A DNA stretch of 64,000 nt from Vigna angularis (lineage: Eukaryota > Streptophyta > Magnoliopsida > Fabales > Fabaceae): assembly GCF_016808095.1 (NCBI RefSeq), contig NC_068970.1, positions 42,505,630 to 42,569,629 on the forward strand. Reading direction: 5' to 3'. Position numbers and translations under genes: made by a program. Of the stretch, positions 1-11,214 are shown piece after piece. Under the pieces are notes generated by a model. The model ran no database searches. It was not told where the DNA came from and was given only the letters and a program-made list of their open reading frames with translations. The first letter of the stretch is position 1. Each line of letters opens with the position of its first letter.

Positions 1-60
1 TAAATTTGAAATTTTCTGGTTTTTAATAACCCATCACATCTTAGAAATCGAGATGTTACA
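1..60 (+). repeat. 3' end of a chromovirus-type LTR (partial)
   Basis: The first 60 bases resemble the end of the solo LTR at 44341-46957: both have a 'tttgaaatt...ctggttttt/ctgggtttt' stretch, a 'catc' stretch and terminate in TTACA. The element starts outside the window. No primer-binding site follows, so it may be the end of another solo LTR. The similarity is short and judged by eye. Confidence 0.5.
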
Positions 61-1030
61 AATATTTAAAACATATTTTCTCTATAAAAAAGTAAAATAA
101 TTAAATAAAAAAAATAGAAAAATAAAAAACATAAATAAACATTACTAATTAAAAAAACACATAAAAAATAAAAATAATAAACTAAATTATATTCTAAATT
201 CAAAAATTAATAACAAAATTTTTAAAACATAATTTTTCAATAAAAAGTAAAACATATAAATAAACAAAATCAAAATACAAAAATAAATATATAAATAAAC
301 ATTGCAAATTAAAAAATATAAAAACACATAAAAAATAAAAATAATAAAACTAAATTATATTCTAAATTTAAAAAATTATAACAAAATTTTTAAAACCATA
401 ATTTTTCTATAAAAAAGTAAAATATATAAATAAACAAAATCAAAATGCAAAAATAAAAAATATAAATAAACATTACAAATTCAAAAAAGAAAATGAAAAA
501 TACATTAAAAACAAAAATAATAAAACTAAATTATATTCCTAAATTCAAAATCTAATAACGAAATATTTAAAACATATTTTCTCTATAAAAAAGTAAAATA
601 TATAAATAAACAAAAAAATACAAAAATAAAAACATATAAACATAAAAAATTAAAAAAAATTAAAAAACACATAAAAAATTAAAATAATAAAACTAAATTA
701 TATTCCTAAATTCCAAAAATAATAAAAAAAGTTTTAAAACATTTTTTTTCTATGAAAAGTTAAAAGATATAAATAAACAAAATCAGAAAACAAATAAAAT
801 ATAAATAAACATTACAAATTAAAAAAAATAAAAAACACATAAAAAATAAAACTAGAATTAATAAAACTCAATTATATTCCTAAATACAAAAAATAATAAC
901 AAAATTTTTAAAACTTATTTTTCCTATAAAAAAGTTAAATATATAATATAAATAAAAGAATCAAAATACTAAAATCATAAATAAAAATAAACATTACAAA
1001 TTAAAAAAAAAATTAAAAAATACATTAAAA
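61..1030. repeat. AT-rich tandem satellite, unit about 170 bp
   Basis: A block of almost pure A/T repeats about every 170 bases. The anchor 'actaaattatat' (or close variant) occurs at about 181, 349, 525, 692 and 866, giving spacings of 168, 176, 167 and 174. Each unit also has 'aataaaca', 'aaacacataaaaaat' and 'tataaaaaagtaaaat'. About five to six diverged copies are present and the array fades near 1030. Unit length is close to nucleosome-repeat size. No coding potential is seen. Confidence 0.8.
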
Positions 1031-1239
1031 ATAAGGAACAAAAGAACAAAGCGCATTTCGAAACACGGTCAGGAATTAAATGCCAACGTGTTCGACCGTC
1101 GGTTTAGGCTTTGCCACAATTTGAACTACAACGAGCCTTAAAACGCGTTCGAACGTCGACGGAGTATTAACCGTACTTCAAAGCGTGGTTAAAGCCTCCG
1201 AAGTTCATCCCTGCAAATCCATCCATCACAGAATTATAA
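1031..1239. other. Unassigned GC-richer stretch with many CpGs
   Basis: Between the satellite and the copia insertion lies about 200 bp that is clearly richer in G+C than its surroundings and has many CpG steps (for example 'gcgttcgaacgtcg'). No reading frame of useful length is present. It may be the remains of a gene or of an LTR regulatory region; function unknown. Confidence 0.4.
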
Positions 1240-1244
1240 AAATC

Positions 1245-2208
1245 TGTTACTAATGAGAAACATTGGTACTTTAAAGAAATTTTGATGATGCAAGTGAAGA
1301 CTTGAAGATTTGAAGACTTGAAGAACCTACACTGTAAATGTTAAAATCAATTTCTGTAGAAATAATTTGTATAGGAATCATCTTACCTTTGCAAATACTT
1401 AGAAGTTTCTTTCTTAAGGGATTCATTAGCAGATAATCGATTATTTGGTGTAATAATCGATTATCACGAGCCAATTTGGAAAAGAGTTTCTCACGGAAAT
1501 AATCGATTATTGCTCAAAATAATCGATTATCACTTTTTGAAAACCTCATAACGGACACAAATAATCGATTATCACTTATGATAATAGATTATATTTGGCA
1601 GTTGAGAGTTGTCTTTTCATTTTCTGAACCTTGGGCTATAAATAGTGTTTTCCACAGCTCTTAGAAAGTAACTTTTCATTTTGAGAGTATTAGAGTTGTG
1701 TTCCTAAGGGAAGCTCTCTGAGAGTGAAAAGGAATCTATGCCATTTAAGAATACAAAAGTTTTCTGAGGAAGTTCTCAAGTGATAATGGTTCTTAAAGTC
1801 AAGTATTGTGAATAGGAGAAGCTCGTGCTTAGTGTGTCTAGGGTCAGAGCAGTTCTCTTCAAGTTGGCTGAGCAGGTTCTTCCGTTCGTTTGTCGAAGGA
1901 AGATGTTTTTTGGTCTTTTTCTTTATTCCATCTTATTGTAATTGTGAAACTGATTTTAATGAAATAGTTAATCATTCTTTATAGTGATTAACAACTGGAC
2001 GTAGAATCTTTTGATTCGAACCAGGATAAAATCTTTTGTGTGATTTTTCTCTTACTCTGCACTAGTTATCTATCAATTGTTCGATAAAAGTTCTAAGAGA
2101 AAAACATGATTTTTAAATGAACCATTTTTAACTTAGCTATTGACTATAACACGATTTCTGATCTTTAGTCTCTTTTTATTCCGCTACGCGATACCCTTGA
2201 TATCTACA
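1245..2208 (+). repeat. 5' LTR of the copia element
   Basis: This 964-bp LTR is delimited by the TSD on the left and by the primer-binding site on the right. Its last ~290 bp (1918-2208) match 3719-4007 closely. A TATA box (CTATAAATAG, about 1634-1643) marks the likely U3/R border. Five copies of the palindrome AATCGATT lie upstream of it at about 1435-1570, with a sixth degenerate copy near 1582. Confidence 0.85.
1432..1594. promoter_or_regulatory. Array of ATAATCGATTAT palindromes in copia U3
   Basis: The 12-base palindrome ATAATCGATTAT (or with one change) occurs six times in about 160 bp, in pairs roughly 19-20 bases apart, immediately upstream of the LTR TATA box. Position and repetition suggest a transcription-factor binding array in the LTR promoter. 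Function is inferred; only the repeats themselves are seen. Confidence 0.6.
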
Positions 2209-2210
2209 AC

Positions 2211-2222
2211 TGGTATCATAGC
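2211..2222 (+). other. Degenerate primer-binding site (initiator tRNA-Met type)
   Basis: TGGTATCATAGC sits two bases after the LTR end. The usual plant copia site is TGGTATCAGAGC, so one base differs. It fixes the orientation of the element and the end of its 5' LTR. Confidence 0.75.
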
Positions 2223-2299
2223 TTGCTTTTATAGTTTTTCAAATTTTTCGAAAATGGGCGGTCATAACCAAGTTTATGTTGAGGGTGCTTTATTGATAG

Positions 2300-3650
2300 A
2301 CCTCTTTTGTTTACGGGGAATAATTATGCTCTTTGGAAAATAAGAATGCAAATATTTTTGGAGTCTATTGACAAGGGTATTTGGGAAGCTGTTTTCAATG
2401 GACCAATTGTTCCCTTTATTACTGTAAGTGATTTGTAGGTAGAAAAACCATTTTTACAATGGATTAGGGATGAAAACATAATGGCACAATATGATGTTAG
2501 GGCTAGGAATATAATTTTATCTGTACTAACCCTTGATGAATTCTTCAAAGTTTCTGTCTATGAAAGTGCTAAGGAAATGTGGGAATTCTTAAGAGTCACT
2601 CATGATAAAGTCACAGATGTGGATAAGTTGACGTTGTCTGATTCAAGCTCTACATCAAACTCCTCAAGCTCAAACGATTCAAATAAGCAAGAAAATCTAT
2701 GCTTAATGGCCAAAAGTGAATCATCTAGAAGCCAACACTTGAAGAAAAAGGAGGACAATCAAGGATCATCATCAAGCTACAAAATGCTATAGATGTGGTG
2801 AAAGAGGCCATGTGAAAGCCAATTGTCCAAACAACAAGAAAAGTGAAGAAAAGAAGGAAAATTTTTTTTACAAGAAGAAGGCGACTTATATAGCTCGAGA
2901 TGAAAATGACTCAAGCTCAACTAGTTCAAGTGATTCCAATGAAGAAGTCAACTTGTCCTTGATGACTAATATTGATGACACTACAAGCCAAGTAAGTTGC
3001 TTTAGCCTTGACACTAGTGAATTTGATGTACAAAATGTTTTTCTTGAATTACTTGATTGATATGAGAAATTGAATGTTGCTCATAAAAATTTGAAAAATG
3101 AGTTTAAGGATTTAAAACTTAAATATGAGAAGGCATTATGAAGAAGTTATTTTAAGGAATAAAATCTGCAATTTAGAAATGAAAGAGTTTTCAAATGTTG
3201 AACATCTTGTTGAATGTCTTTCATGTAAGAGTCACATGCTTGATATTGGTATTTTAGAAAATCTTCTTGAAGTGGCAATCACAAATAATAATGTTGAAAC
3301 ACCTATATTTGTTAAAAAGGTTTATAAAAACAAAATTGTGCATAAAAAGAATAATCAAATTGAAAAAGAACACGTAGGGTATGAGTTGAAAAAGGAACAA
3401 CCTATTTTAGGAGCCCATGTGTTGTCATATGTTTTTATTGTATGAAAAGGGGCACACTTCTAACAAATGTAGAATCAAACATTTTGATGTTCCTAATGGA
3501 AAATGTGATTGGATTCTTCTTATAAAGTAATTTGCCTCTAACCTCAAAGGACCCAAAAGAGATTATGGGACCAAAACTCTATTGTTTTGTTTTACAGGTT
3601 AAATGTTCAAAAGGAAAAGAAAGCTCTATGGTATCTTGGTAACTTTTAAG
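2300..3650 (+). pseudogene. Copia gag remnant with frameshifts
   Basis: Reading frames spread over several phases recall a copia gag (UBN2 type): residues like 'ESIDKGIWEAV' near 2360, 'AQYDVRARNIILSVL' near 2484 and 'SAKEMWEFLRVTHD' near 2570. A CCHC zinc knuckle (CYRCGERGHVKANC, 2785-2826) is in a different frame from the preceding block, so a frameshift lies just before it. Lysine/serine-rich spacers follow (2812-3060, 3125-3445). A late segment has 'NLKGPKRDYGTKT' and then 'ALWYL', the approach to protease, where coding similarity stops. Gag packages the element RNA in virus-like particles; this copy cannot do so. Confidence 0.8.
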
Positions 3651-3718
3651 AGTTTTGAAAATAATTTATGAATGCTAGATGTGTCTTAGGTTGAAAATTT
3701 GGCCTAAATTTGCGTTTT

Positions 3719-4007
3719 TCTTTATTCCATCTTATTGTAATTGTGAAACTGATTTTAGTGAAATAATTAATAATTCTTTATAGTGATTAACAATTGGATA
3801 TAAAATCTTTTGATTCGAACTAGGATAAAATCTTTTGTGTGATTTCTCTCTTACTCTACACTTGTTATCTACCAACTGTTCGATAAAAGTTCTAAGAGAA
3901 AAACATGATTTTAAAAACAATCATTTTTAACTTAGCTATTGACCGTAACACACTTTCCGATCTTTAATTGCTTTTTAATCCGCAGTGCGATATCCATAAT
4001 ACCTACA
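3719..4007 (+). repeat. Truncated 3' LTR of the copia element
   Basis: It matches the last ~290 bp of the 5' LTR (1918-2208) with scattered substitutions, and ends CCTACA next to the TSD AAATC. The first ~670 bp of the LTR are missing, so the deletion that removed pol also took the start of this LTR. The break is near 3713. Confidence 0.85.
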
Positions 4008-4012
4008 AAATC

Positions 4013-6628
4013 TATCTCATACAAACCTAATCTACTCTTTAACTACGTAGTGTTACAATAATAAATGAAATATTTATTTATTTATTATTTAAACCCTCAC
4101 TTTTTTAATTTCTACTATCAAATCATAAAACAATTCTTCCAAGTCCGTTAGTATAAAAATACGTAACAATATAAAATATTAATGTTCCAGGGAAACATAT
4201 ACCACAAAAAATTGCCCTACCATTCTATACTAACATGATAGCTACCAATACGTAAAAATAAGAGATAAACTACAAATGACTTAATCTAATCCAGTGTGCA
4301 TAATAACCAACGAATACACATATACTATAGTCTTAATAAAACATTATAACTACATATAATATAATATTATAACTATATTTGATAGTTCTTCTGCACTTAT
4401 ACAATATTATTTTATGATATATAACCTTTACGGACTACATATAATACCAAAATTCATCACATAAAATTCTTATTTAAATAAAATAATAATATTTATACAC
4501 TTTAACACCCTGCATACAAAGTTTTCATTCCAATAATTAATATAATAATACATTATATAGAAAAGTAGCTTAAAATCCCCTCCAATCTACACTTACGTAC
4601 CCAAAAATAAAAACACAACAGTAATAAAAGAGACAATACATATGTATCGCTGGAAAATATAAACCTATCATTATACTTAGTCATTTTTGCCACTTCTAAC
4701 TTACAACAGCGAGTATACAAGTTATTCTTAACTACCCTTTTACCTCTAAAAAAACACAAGTATTGTTTAATACTTAGTGAAAGCTCTCAAAAGAAAGAAT
4801 GAATATATACCCTCCATGTTGAGAATAACTTTATAAAGTGAAAGATTTACAAAGATAAACTTATATATTAGTGCAAAGTGGTTCTAAAAGGGAGGCAAGG
4901 TTAGGAGTTGAACAAAGCTGGTAGAAATTTGAAAATATTTTTTCACAAACATATTATAACAAATATAAATAATGTAAGGAGTAAAGGGAAGAAGAATGTA
5001 TACAAGGATTTATACTTGTTATCCTCTACTTGAAACTAGTTCATTCTCTTAAGCTATTTACTTAAAAAATTCACTAATCAACACCTTTGACTAGCAATGA
5101 GTATCAATTTTTGTAAGTTACAACATCAACCTCTCCAAGAATCACAAGTTTATCCTCTTGAGGAACACAAGTACAAACCTCTCCAAATTACAAATATCCT
5201 ATCTCAATCTCCTCCTAAGATCAAAAACTCACAATTATAATAAAGATAATATCTCATAAAGAAATAACACTCATTAGGTTTGCTTCACACAATGAAGGAT
5301 TTACATTGGTTTTGTTCAACCCAATATCACTATCTAACAATATGGATATGACAATTTATGCTCACAAATTATTCTCTCATTCTCTTTTCTCTTCAAGAAT
5401 AGGTTCAACAATGTTTTAGTACTTTTTCTTATCTTGTATGTCTTTTTCATCTAGGTTTTGATATATATAGTTGTGCTTGTATTATTTGACTGTTGATACA
5501 AAATATCTTCCTATCATTAGATATCTTCAAATATTTTTTTGTCATTCTTCACTTTGGAAGTTCTTAATAATTTGTCATTATCAGTTATTTCATTTTCAGT
5601 TTTTAACAATTTGAATTTCAAAACATTGTAACCTTGAGGCTTTAATCGGTTGGAGATTATCTTGCAATCTTTAATTTGAAGAGCCATTTTCCCGTGTCAT
5701 GATTGATTGATATTCATATGACAATATTTAGAATAATCAATTAAAGAGGAATTCAAAATATTTCCTTATTTGGATAATTTGATATATGATCGTCGTTTTG
5801 GATATTCTTCAAATGTATCTTCAGTATCCTTTGTTTCCATATTCATTTATTCAATCAGAATATCTTTAAAATATGTCAAGCCTTGTTGCATAATATTACT
5901 CATGTGATATCTTCCTTATTGACTTGATCATTTTGACAATCAATTTCAAAGTTCATATTTGTTTGATCAATTTGCAGTTGATCTTGATCACCTTGTGGTT
6001 GAATGTATTTCTTTCATATCTTTCTGAACTTAATTTGCTTGATTAATTTGATATTAGTTATGTGCCCTTAACTTTTGATTTATCCAGTCACTCTTCCAAT
6101 TAGGTCGTCTAATGGAAGTACTCGTCTAATAGGTGTTTCAATATTACGCTTCATGAATTGACTTTGACTCGTTCAATGAATACTCGGCTAGTATCCTTTG
6201 TGTGGCCTTTGCTTTGACTTTTCTAATATATTATGTTAACTAATTTGAGTGCTTCTGACTTGTCTAATGCTTCTTTTCTGCTTGCTTGCTTTGGCTCATT
6301 TATCGTTTACTTTGACTCATATACTTATTTGTAGAAATCGAGTGTTTTACCACTTTAGGCTGACTCGTCTGGTTAATGTAGTCATTTGCTACTTCATTTT
6401 GCTCTCACATTGTTTGAGTAGTTTGGTTATTATATTTTGACATGTTGTCTCAAGTCGTCTAACACTTGTATAGAACCTGAGTTATTTGATGGCTTGGTCT
6501 GACCTAACCTTGAACTCATCTACCGAGTTCTTTAAATAGAGCTTATTTAGGCCTTGCTTTTTTATATGTTTGTTTCTTTTTTTTCAAGAATTAATATATT
6601 TTTAAACTTTGAACACACTTGTTGAACA

Positions 6629-6632
<4 letters not shown>
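4013..6632. other. Non-coding stretch with a probable minus-strand LTR
   Basis: No supported gene. The part 4990-5480 reads on the minus strand like a copia LTR, with a TATA-like 'ctatatatat' near 5460 followed by a leader rich in 'gagag/ggaggag', but neither end nor a primer site could be fixed. Bases 4775-4860 have a diverged second copy at 6985-7070 ('gaaagct...aataactttacaaagataaa'). The part 6060-6540 is a T-rich low-complexity stretch with many 'gactcgtct'-like words. The ORF calls here are short and look like chance. Confidence 0.5.

Positions 6633-6716
<84 letters not shown>
6633..6716. repeat. (AT)42 microsatellite
   Basis: An uninterrupted run of 84 bases of alternating A and T, one of the longest simple repeats in the window and probably highly variable in length between individuals. 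Confidence 0.98.
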
Positions 6717-6719
<3 letters not shown>

Positions 6720-8423
6720 CAAGAAGAATGTGAACACATTCCTGATCATCTAATTTAATGATTATATTCAATACTTGACAAACCCTTTTCTATTGTCGAG
6801 ATATTTTTTTAAGATATAGTTTCTAATAAGTGTAAACTTATCTGGAACAAGTATATTAACTTATTTCTGTTTGTTTCATCATCAAAACTTATTATTCAAT
6901 CTCATACTCACCTAATGGAGATTCCAATGTCTAATGTTAACACTATATTATATTATTTCCATTTTGCTACAATGTTGAAAGGTTATAATGAAAGCTTTCA
7001 AAATAGATGACATGAATATAGACACTACTCCTTGTTGAAAATAACTTTACAAAGATAAATATTCCTTGCTAAGAATATAACCATGCCTATTCTATAATTT
7101 TCACTCTTTGTTACAACAAATAAAGTAATTGAAAAGTCACAGTGAAAGCTAGTGCAATTTACGTCATAATTAGTTTTGCACGACAAGATTTCTATATATA
7201 AATATTCTGGGTTATGAGTGAATTTTTTATTCCTGTATTAGGGTTACAGTAGAAGTTGCTGCACTCAAATTCCTTACCTTTCGTATTGAGAATCCCTTTC
7301 TGAGCACCATAATTTAACATACAATAATAAGAAAGTTTATATATCTCCTTTGCCAAAAACTTTGGTTGAAATGTGCGAGTCAAATATTAATGACCTTGGT
7401 CTAACATTTTCTTCTATGCCTATTCTCGTAATTTTTTTTTCCAAATTTTCTTATTGAGTTTTTTAATTACTAAAAATTTGAAGAGGTTTAGTTTGTCGTC
7501 AAAACTATTAATTTATGCGGTCTGGACAAATTTGTTACACCTTGTAATAGACACTAAATATTCTTAAACCAATATTGGCTCTTATGAAGTTGTTGAAGAG
7601 GTCACATCTTTTGAATTCTTTAACACAACTAGACAAATAATTCTGAGATTATAAAATGAAATAGCAAATTATAGGTCCACCAAGAAGTCTTCACTCAAGC
7701 CCATAAAAGTATATATATATATATAACCAACAAAAGGTTTCAATTATACTTGTAGCAAATAGTTGTTTTGCTTATTCTCTGTTTATGAGACTTTAATTAT
7801 TTACTTGTAATCTTTCTCAAATAACATTTTAATATCTCTGATACGAATAAATACACTTTATTTATATAGGGTACCCTATATAAATACATTGTAATATACG
7901 AATAACCGGTTGTCACTATTGCCTCTTTTGTTGGTTAAAGAAAATGTTTTTTGTTGAAATATATGTTCGAAAAATATGGAATAACTATTTAAATTTTTAA
8001 TATTACAATAAAAGCAAGCAATTATGTTTAGTACTTCGTAAAAACTAAAGTAAGCATGTGAGAGAAAAAATTATAGATAAAAATTAAAGGGTAAAATTAC
8101 ATTTAATTTGAAAGCAAAACCACACCCTTGTGGGAATTGTCTCTGTTCCATTGAATCTTTGCTTCCTCTCTTGTCCTTAGCCACCTGTGCCCATTTGAAG
8201 TACACTGGAACATGAATGAAAATCTTCAACCACAAGGAGTCGACTTTGCAGAAAAATTAGTATTTTCTGTGCAAAGATCCGTGAAATAAAGTCCAATATT
8301 GCAAATTGCTTTTGTTATGATTTCTTATATCAAAGTGAAGCTTAAGATGCTCACTTTCAAATGACATGGACTTCACAAACAACTTTAACACGCTAAGTCA
8401 ACATGGACGGAAAAAATATCCTG

Positions 8424-8425
<2 letters not shown>
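6717..8425. other. Non-coding AT-rich stretch
   Basis: No gene is supported. It holds the second copy of the 'aataactttacaaagataaa' segment (near 7040-7060), a short (TA)n near 7710, and several short frames without recognisable residues. The far end of the copia element at 8690-12200 was sought here and not found. Confidence 0.5.

Positions 8426-8486
<61 letters not shown>
8426..8486. repeat. (TA)n microsatellite, 61 bp
   Basis: An uninterrupted alternating T/A run, about 200 bp beyond the broken end of the minus-strand copia pol gene. Confidence 0.97.
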
Positions 8487-8489
<3 letters not shown>

Positions 8490-8689
8490 TTTTCTTGGAC
8501 AACTTTTAAAGGTTAGTTTTCCTTAAATATATACTTTCAAAGGTAGCGTTTATGTGATATAACAGATTCCTTATTTTGAAGGTAAAAAAGTTATTAATAT
8601 TAGCCATCACTTTTCAAGATTCTATATTTCTTTTTCCGCTGAATGTGAGTCTTTAGAGTATTATGTAACAAACTACAGAATGCTATTCA

Positions 8690-9600
8690 TATACAATAAC
8701 GGTGTATCATTTGGATGAAAATTGGGTTGCATTTTGTCATTTTGAATTTCTTCAAAATCTGTTTGGCATACTTCTTTTTAGACATGAAGATGTCTTCTTT
8801 CCCTGGAACAACCGCCAAAAGTATTTCATAATACTCAAATTGGTTATCTCGAAGTCCTTATTCATCTGATCTTGAATTTTTCAATTAATTTGAGTTTGTT
8901 TCTTATAAAATCATATCATCGACATATAAGACAATAATCATCATATCTTCTCCATTTTTTTAAGTATAGAGCATATTCATATAGACATTACTCATACTCA
9001 CTCTTCTTAAAATAATTATCAACCCTTTCATTTCGTGCTTGTGGGGTCTGTTTTAAGCCATAAAGCACATTCTTCAATCTCAACACTTTCTTTTCTTCTC
9101 CTCTTCGCATGTAGCCGAATGGTTGTTCAATATATACCTCCTCTTTCAAAACTCGATTGAGAATTCAAATCCATTTGTAGAATCGTCCATTTGTGTTGGG
9201 GTACTAAGGAGATCAGCAATTGAATTGTTTCCATCCTCATCACCAGGGCGAATACTTCGTCATAATCAATTCCCTTCTCTTACTTGTAACCCTTCACCAC
9301 GAGCTGATCTTTATATCGCTCAACTTCTCCTTCATCATTGGTTTTTCTCTTATACACCCATTTTATGGGTTGGACTCCTTTTGGTAAACTAGTTAGCTCC
9401 CATGTATTGTTGCGTTTAATTGCCTCGATCTCTTCATTCATAGTCTTTTGCTACTTCTCGTCCTGCACGACCTCTTTAAAACTCAGGTCTTTAACACCTA
9501 CTACGAGACATACAACATGCACTTCGTCAATGGAGTTGGATATGTCTTGCAAACATTGTGTTCTAGGTTGTAGAGGTTCATCTTCTTCCTCATAAGCCTA
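8690..9600 (-). pseudogene. Copia reverse transcriptase fragment
   Basis: The minus strand encodes, in order, 'EEIEAIKRNNTWELTSLPKG' (about 9440-9380), 'KWVYKRKTNDEGEVERYKDQ' (about 9365-9306), 'EEVYIEQPFGYM' (near 9130), 'YGLKQTPQA' (near 9050), the catalytic YVDD (8915-8926, intact) and 'IFMSKKKYAKQILKKFKM' (near 8780-8730). These are the hallmark blocks of copia RT. Stops and frameshifts separate the blocks. The YVDD catalytic pair survives although the gene is dead. RNase H, which should follow, is missing. Confidence 0.9.
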
Positions 9601-9729
9601 GTGATATCTCCCAACAATGGATTTTAGGCTTTTACCACTAGTTTTTGAGCTAACTCTTTTAGTTTCCGAGCTCCCTCTTCTATTTTCCAAGCTTCCAATA
9701 GACATCTCCTCTGAGATATTATAGTTTCA

Positions 9730-10400
9730 TTAGTTCTCCTCATCAATTTTAACATGTCGACTTACAATGACCTTTTTTGTTCTTGGGTTAAACAACTTGT
9801 AAGCTTTTACTTTTTCATCATATATAATAAAAACATACTTCTTACTCTTATTTTCAAGTTTGATCATGTGTTGAGTTGGAACATGACCATAAGCCATCTT
9901 GCCGAACACTTTAAAGTGAGTCACACTTGACTTCTTTCTACTTCAAGCTTCTTGTGGTGTCTTCTTGTTTAACTTAGCATGTGGGCACCTATTTTTTACA
10001 TATATGCCACACTGTAGTACTTTTGCCTAAAACTTCTCTGGCATATTTTTGCTCTTCAGCATGGTACGAACCATATCATGAATGGTTTGATTTTTCCTCG
10101 CGGCTACATCATTTTGTTGTGGCGAGTACAAAGCCATAAAGTATCCCTTTATTTTATGATGCTCACAATACTTCATGAACCCGTCTCCTTTGTTAGATCG
10201 AACAACTTTAATGTGCTTATTGGTTTCCTTTTCAACCATCATTCTGAACTTCTTAAACACCTAGAATACCTCACACTTTTCTCTTTAGAAATATGCCCTT
10301 GTCTTTTACGAAAAGTCATCCACAAATGAAATAAAATACCTCTTACCATCGAAGGATTAATTGGTAATCGATCCACATAGGTCAATATGGATCAATCTGA
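9730..10400 (-). pseudogene. Copia integrase fragment
   Basis: Two frames carry the integrase. The first (10027-10260) has 'EKETNKHIKVVRSNKGDGF', then 'SPQQNDVAARKNQTI', the copia core region where the usual reading is PQQNGVAERKNRT. Here the E of the DDE triad region reads A ('VAARKN') and the D of RTDRG reads N ('RSNKG'), so catalysis is lost. The second (9730-9924) has 'FGKMAYGHVPTQ' and 'NPRTKKVIVSRHV', the integrase C-terminal part. A frame break joins them. Confidence 0.88.
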
Positions 10401-10595
10401 GATATACCTTTGTTTGATACTCGGGTATCTTTGGAAACTCAGTTCTCGAATGTTTTCCAAATACACATTCCTCATAAAACCTTTTGTCAAATTACATACA
10501 CAGTAGTTCGTGCACCAATCCTTTCTTCGTTAGCTCGGCTAGCACACCAAAATGTAAATGGCCAAAACAAAATTGCCACATCATGGCCTAATCCA

Positions 10596-10964
10596 TCACG
10601 TCGAGCTGCAAACATCTTTTTGAACTATCTTCAACTCCAGCTTGTACATCTTGTTCTTCTTCATTTCTACTAGGGCAATTAAGCGTCCAAATTTATCTTT
10701 TAAATATAATACTCGGTCTTTCATCAGAATCGAGTTGCCATTCTCCATCATTTGACCTATGCTCAATATATTGCTCTTGAGATCAAGTACATAATACATG
10801 TCTTTGATTCCTCCAACTTGGCTATTCTTCTACAAGTACCAGATTGTACCTCGCTCTTTTATTCCCACCTTTGAGTCATTTGTAAATGATATGTGTCGAC
10901 CTATACTTTATAAAGCTCTTTGAACAAGTTCTCATCCTTGCACATGATTACTCGCTCTTGTATC
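10596..10964 (-). pseudogene. Copia protease and GAG-pre-integrase remnant
   Basis: At 10950-10964 the minus strand reads DTRAS, the aspartic-protease signature DTGAS with Gly changed to Arg, followed by 'NHMC' and 'DENLFKELYK' as in copia proteases. The GAG-pre-integrase part (10596-10799) has 'YYVLDLKSNILSIGQMMENG'. The protease would cut the Gag-Pol polyprotein; the Gly-to-Arg change and stops make it inactive. Confidence 0.85.
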
Positions 10965-11214
10965 AAGCTACCAAACTAAATTGTTTAAATAACTCAGACT
11001 TAGCTCAACACTTGATCTCTAGCTTGAACTTAGCTCAACTTCTAATCTCCTCGATATCATACAATTTGAACTCAACTAGCATCAAATCTCCAACTCGGAT
11101 ATAACTCGACGTCCGAGCTCCTCGACATCATCAATATCCACGTTTCTTCCTTAGCTTCTTCAATAAGAAAGTTTGTGTCCTTCTTTCTCTTAAACCGGTT
11201 GTACTTGGCGAAAT

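Larger units (their letters stand above)
1245..4007 (+). mobile_element. Internally deleted copia LTR retrotransposon with intact TSD
   Basis: The element begins TGTTACTAAT at 1245 and ends CCTACA at 4007. It is flanked by perfect 5-bp duplications AAATC (1240-1244 and 4008-4012). It has a full 5' LTR (1245-2208), a degenerate initiator-Met-type primer-binding site (2211-2222), gag remnants, and only the last ~290 bp of the 3' LTR. Protease, integrase, RT and RNase H are absent: the frame reaches the 'ALWYL' residues that normally precede the protease DSG motif near 3625-3650 and then breaks. The remaining piece is copia of the SIRE/Maximus style by its gag and LTR layout. A single large deletion after insertion explains the structure, because the TSD is intact. 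Confidence 0.85.

Noticed and set aside
6562..6771. ORF of alternating Tyr-Ile
   Set aside because: It is the translation of the (AT)n microsatellite.
7920..8300. Possible second LTR of the minus-strand copia (TCTTT followed by TGTTGGTTAAAG)
   Set aside because: Apart from the first bases it does not align convincingly with 12197-12578, and the TCTTT match can be chance in T-rich sequence.
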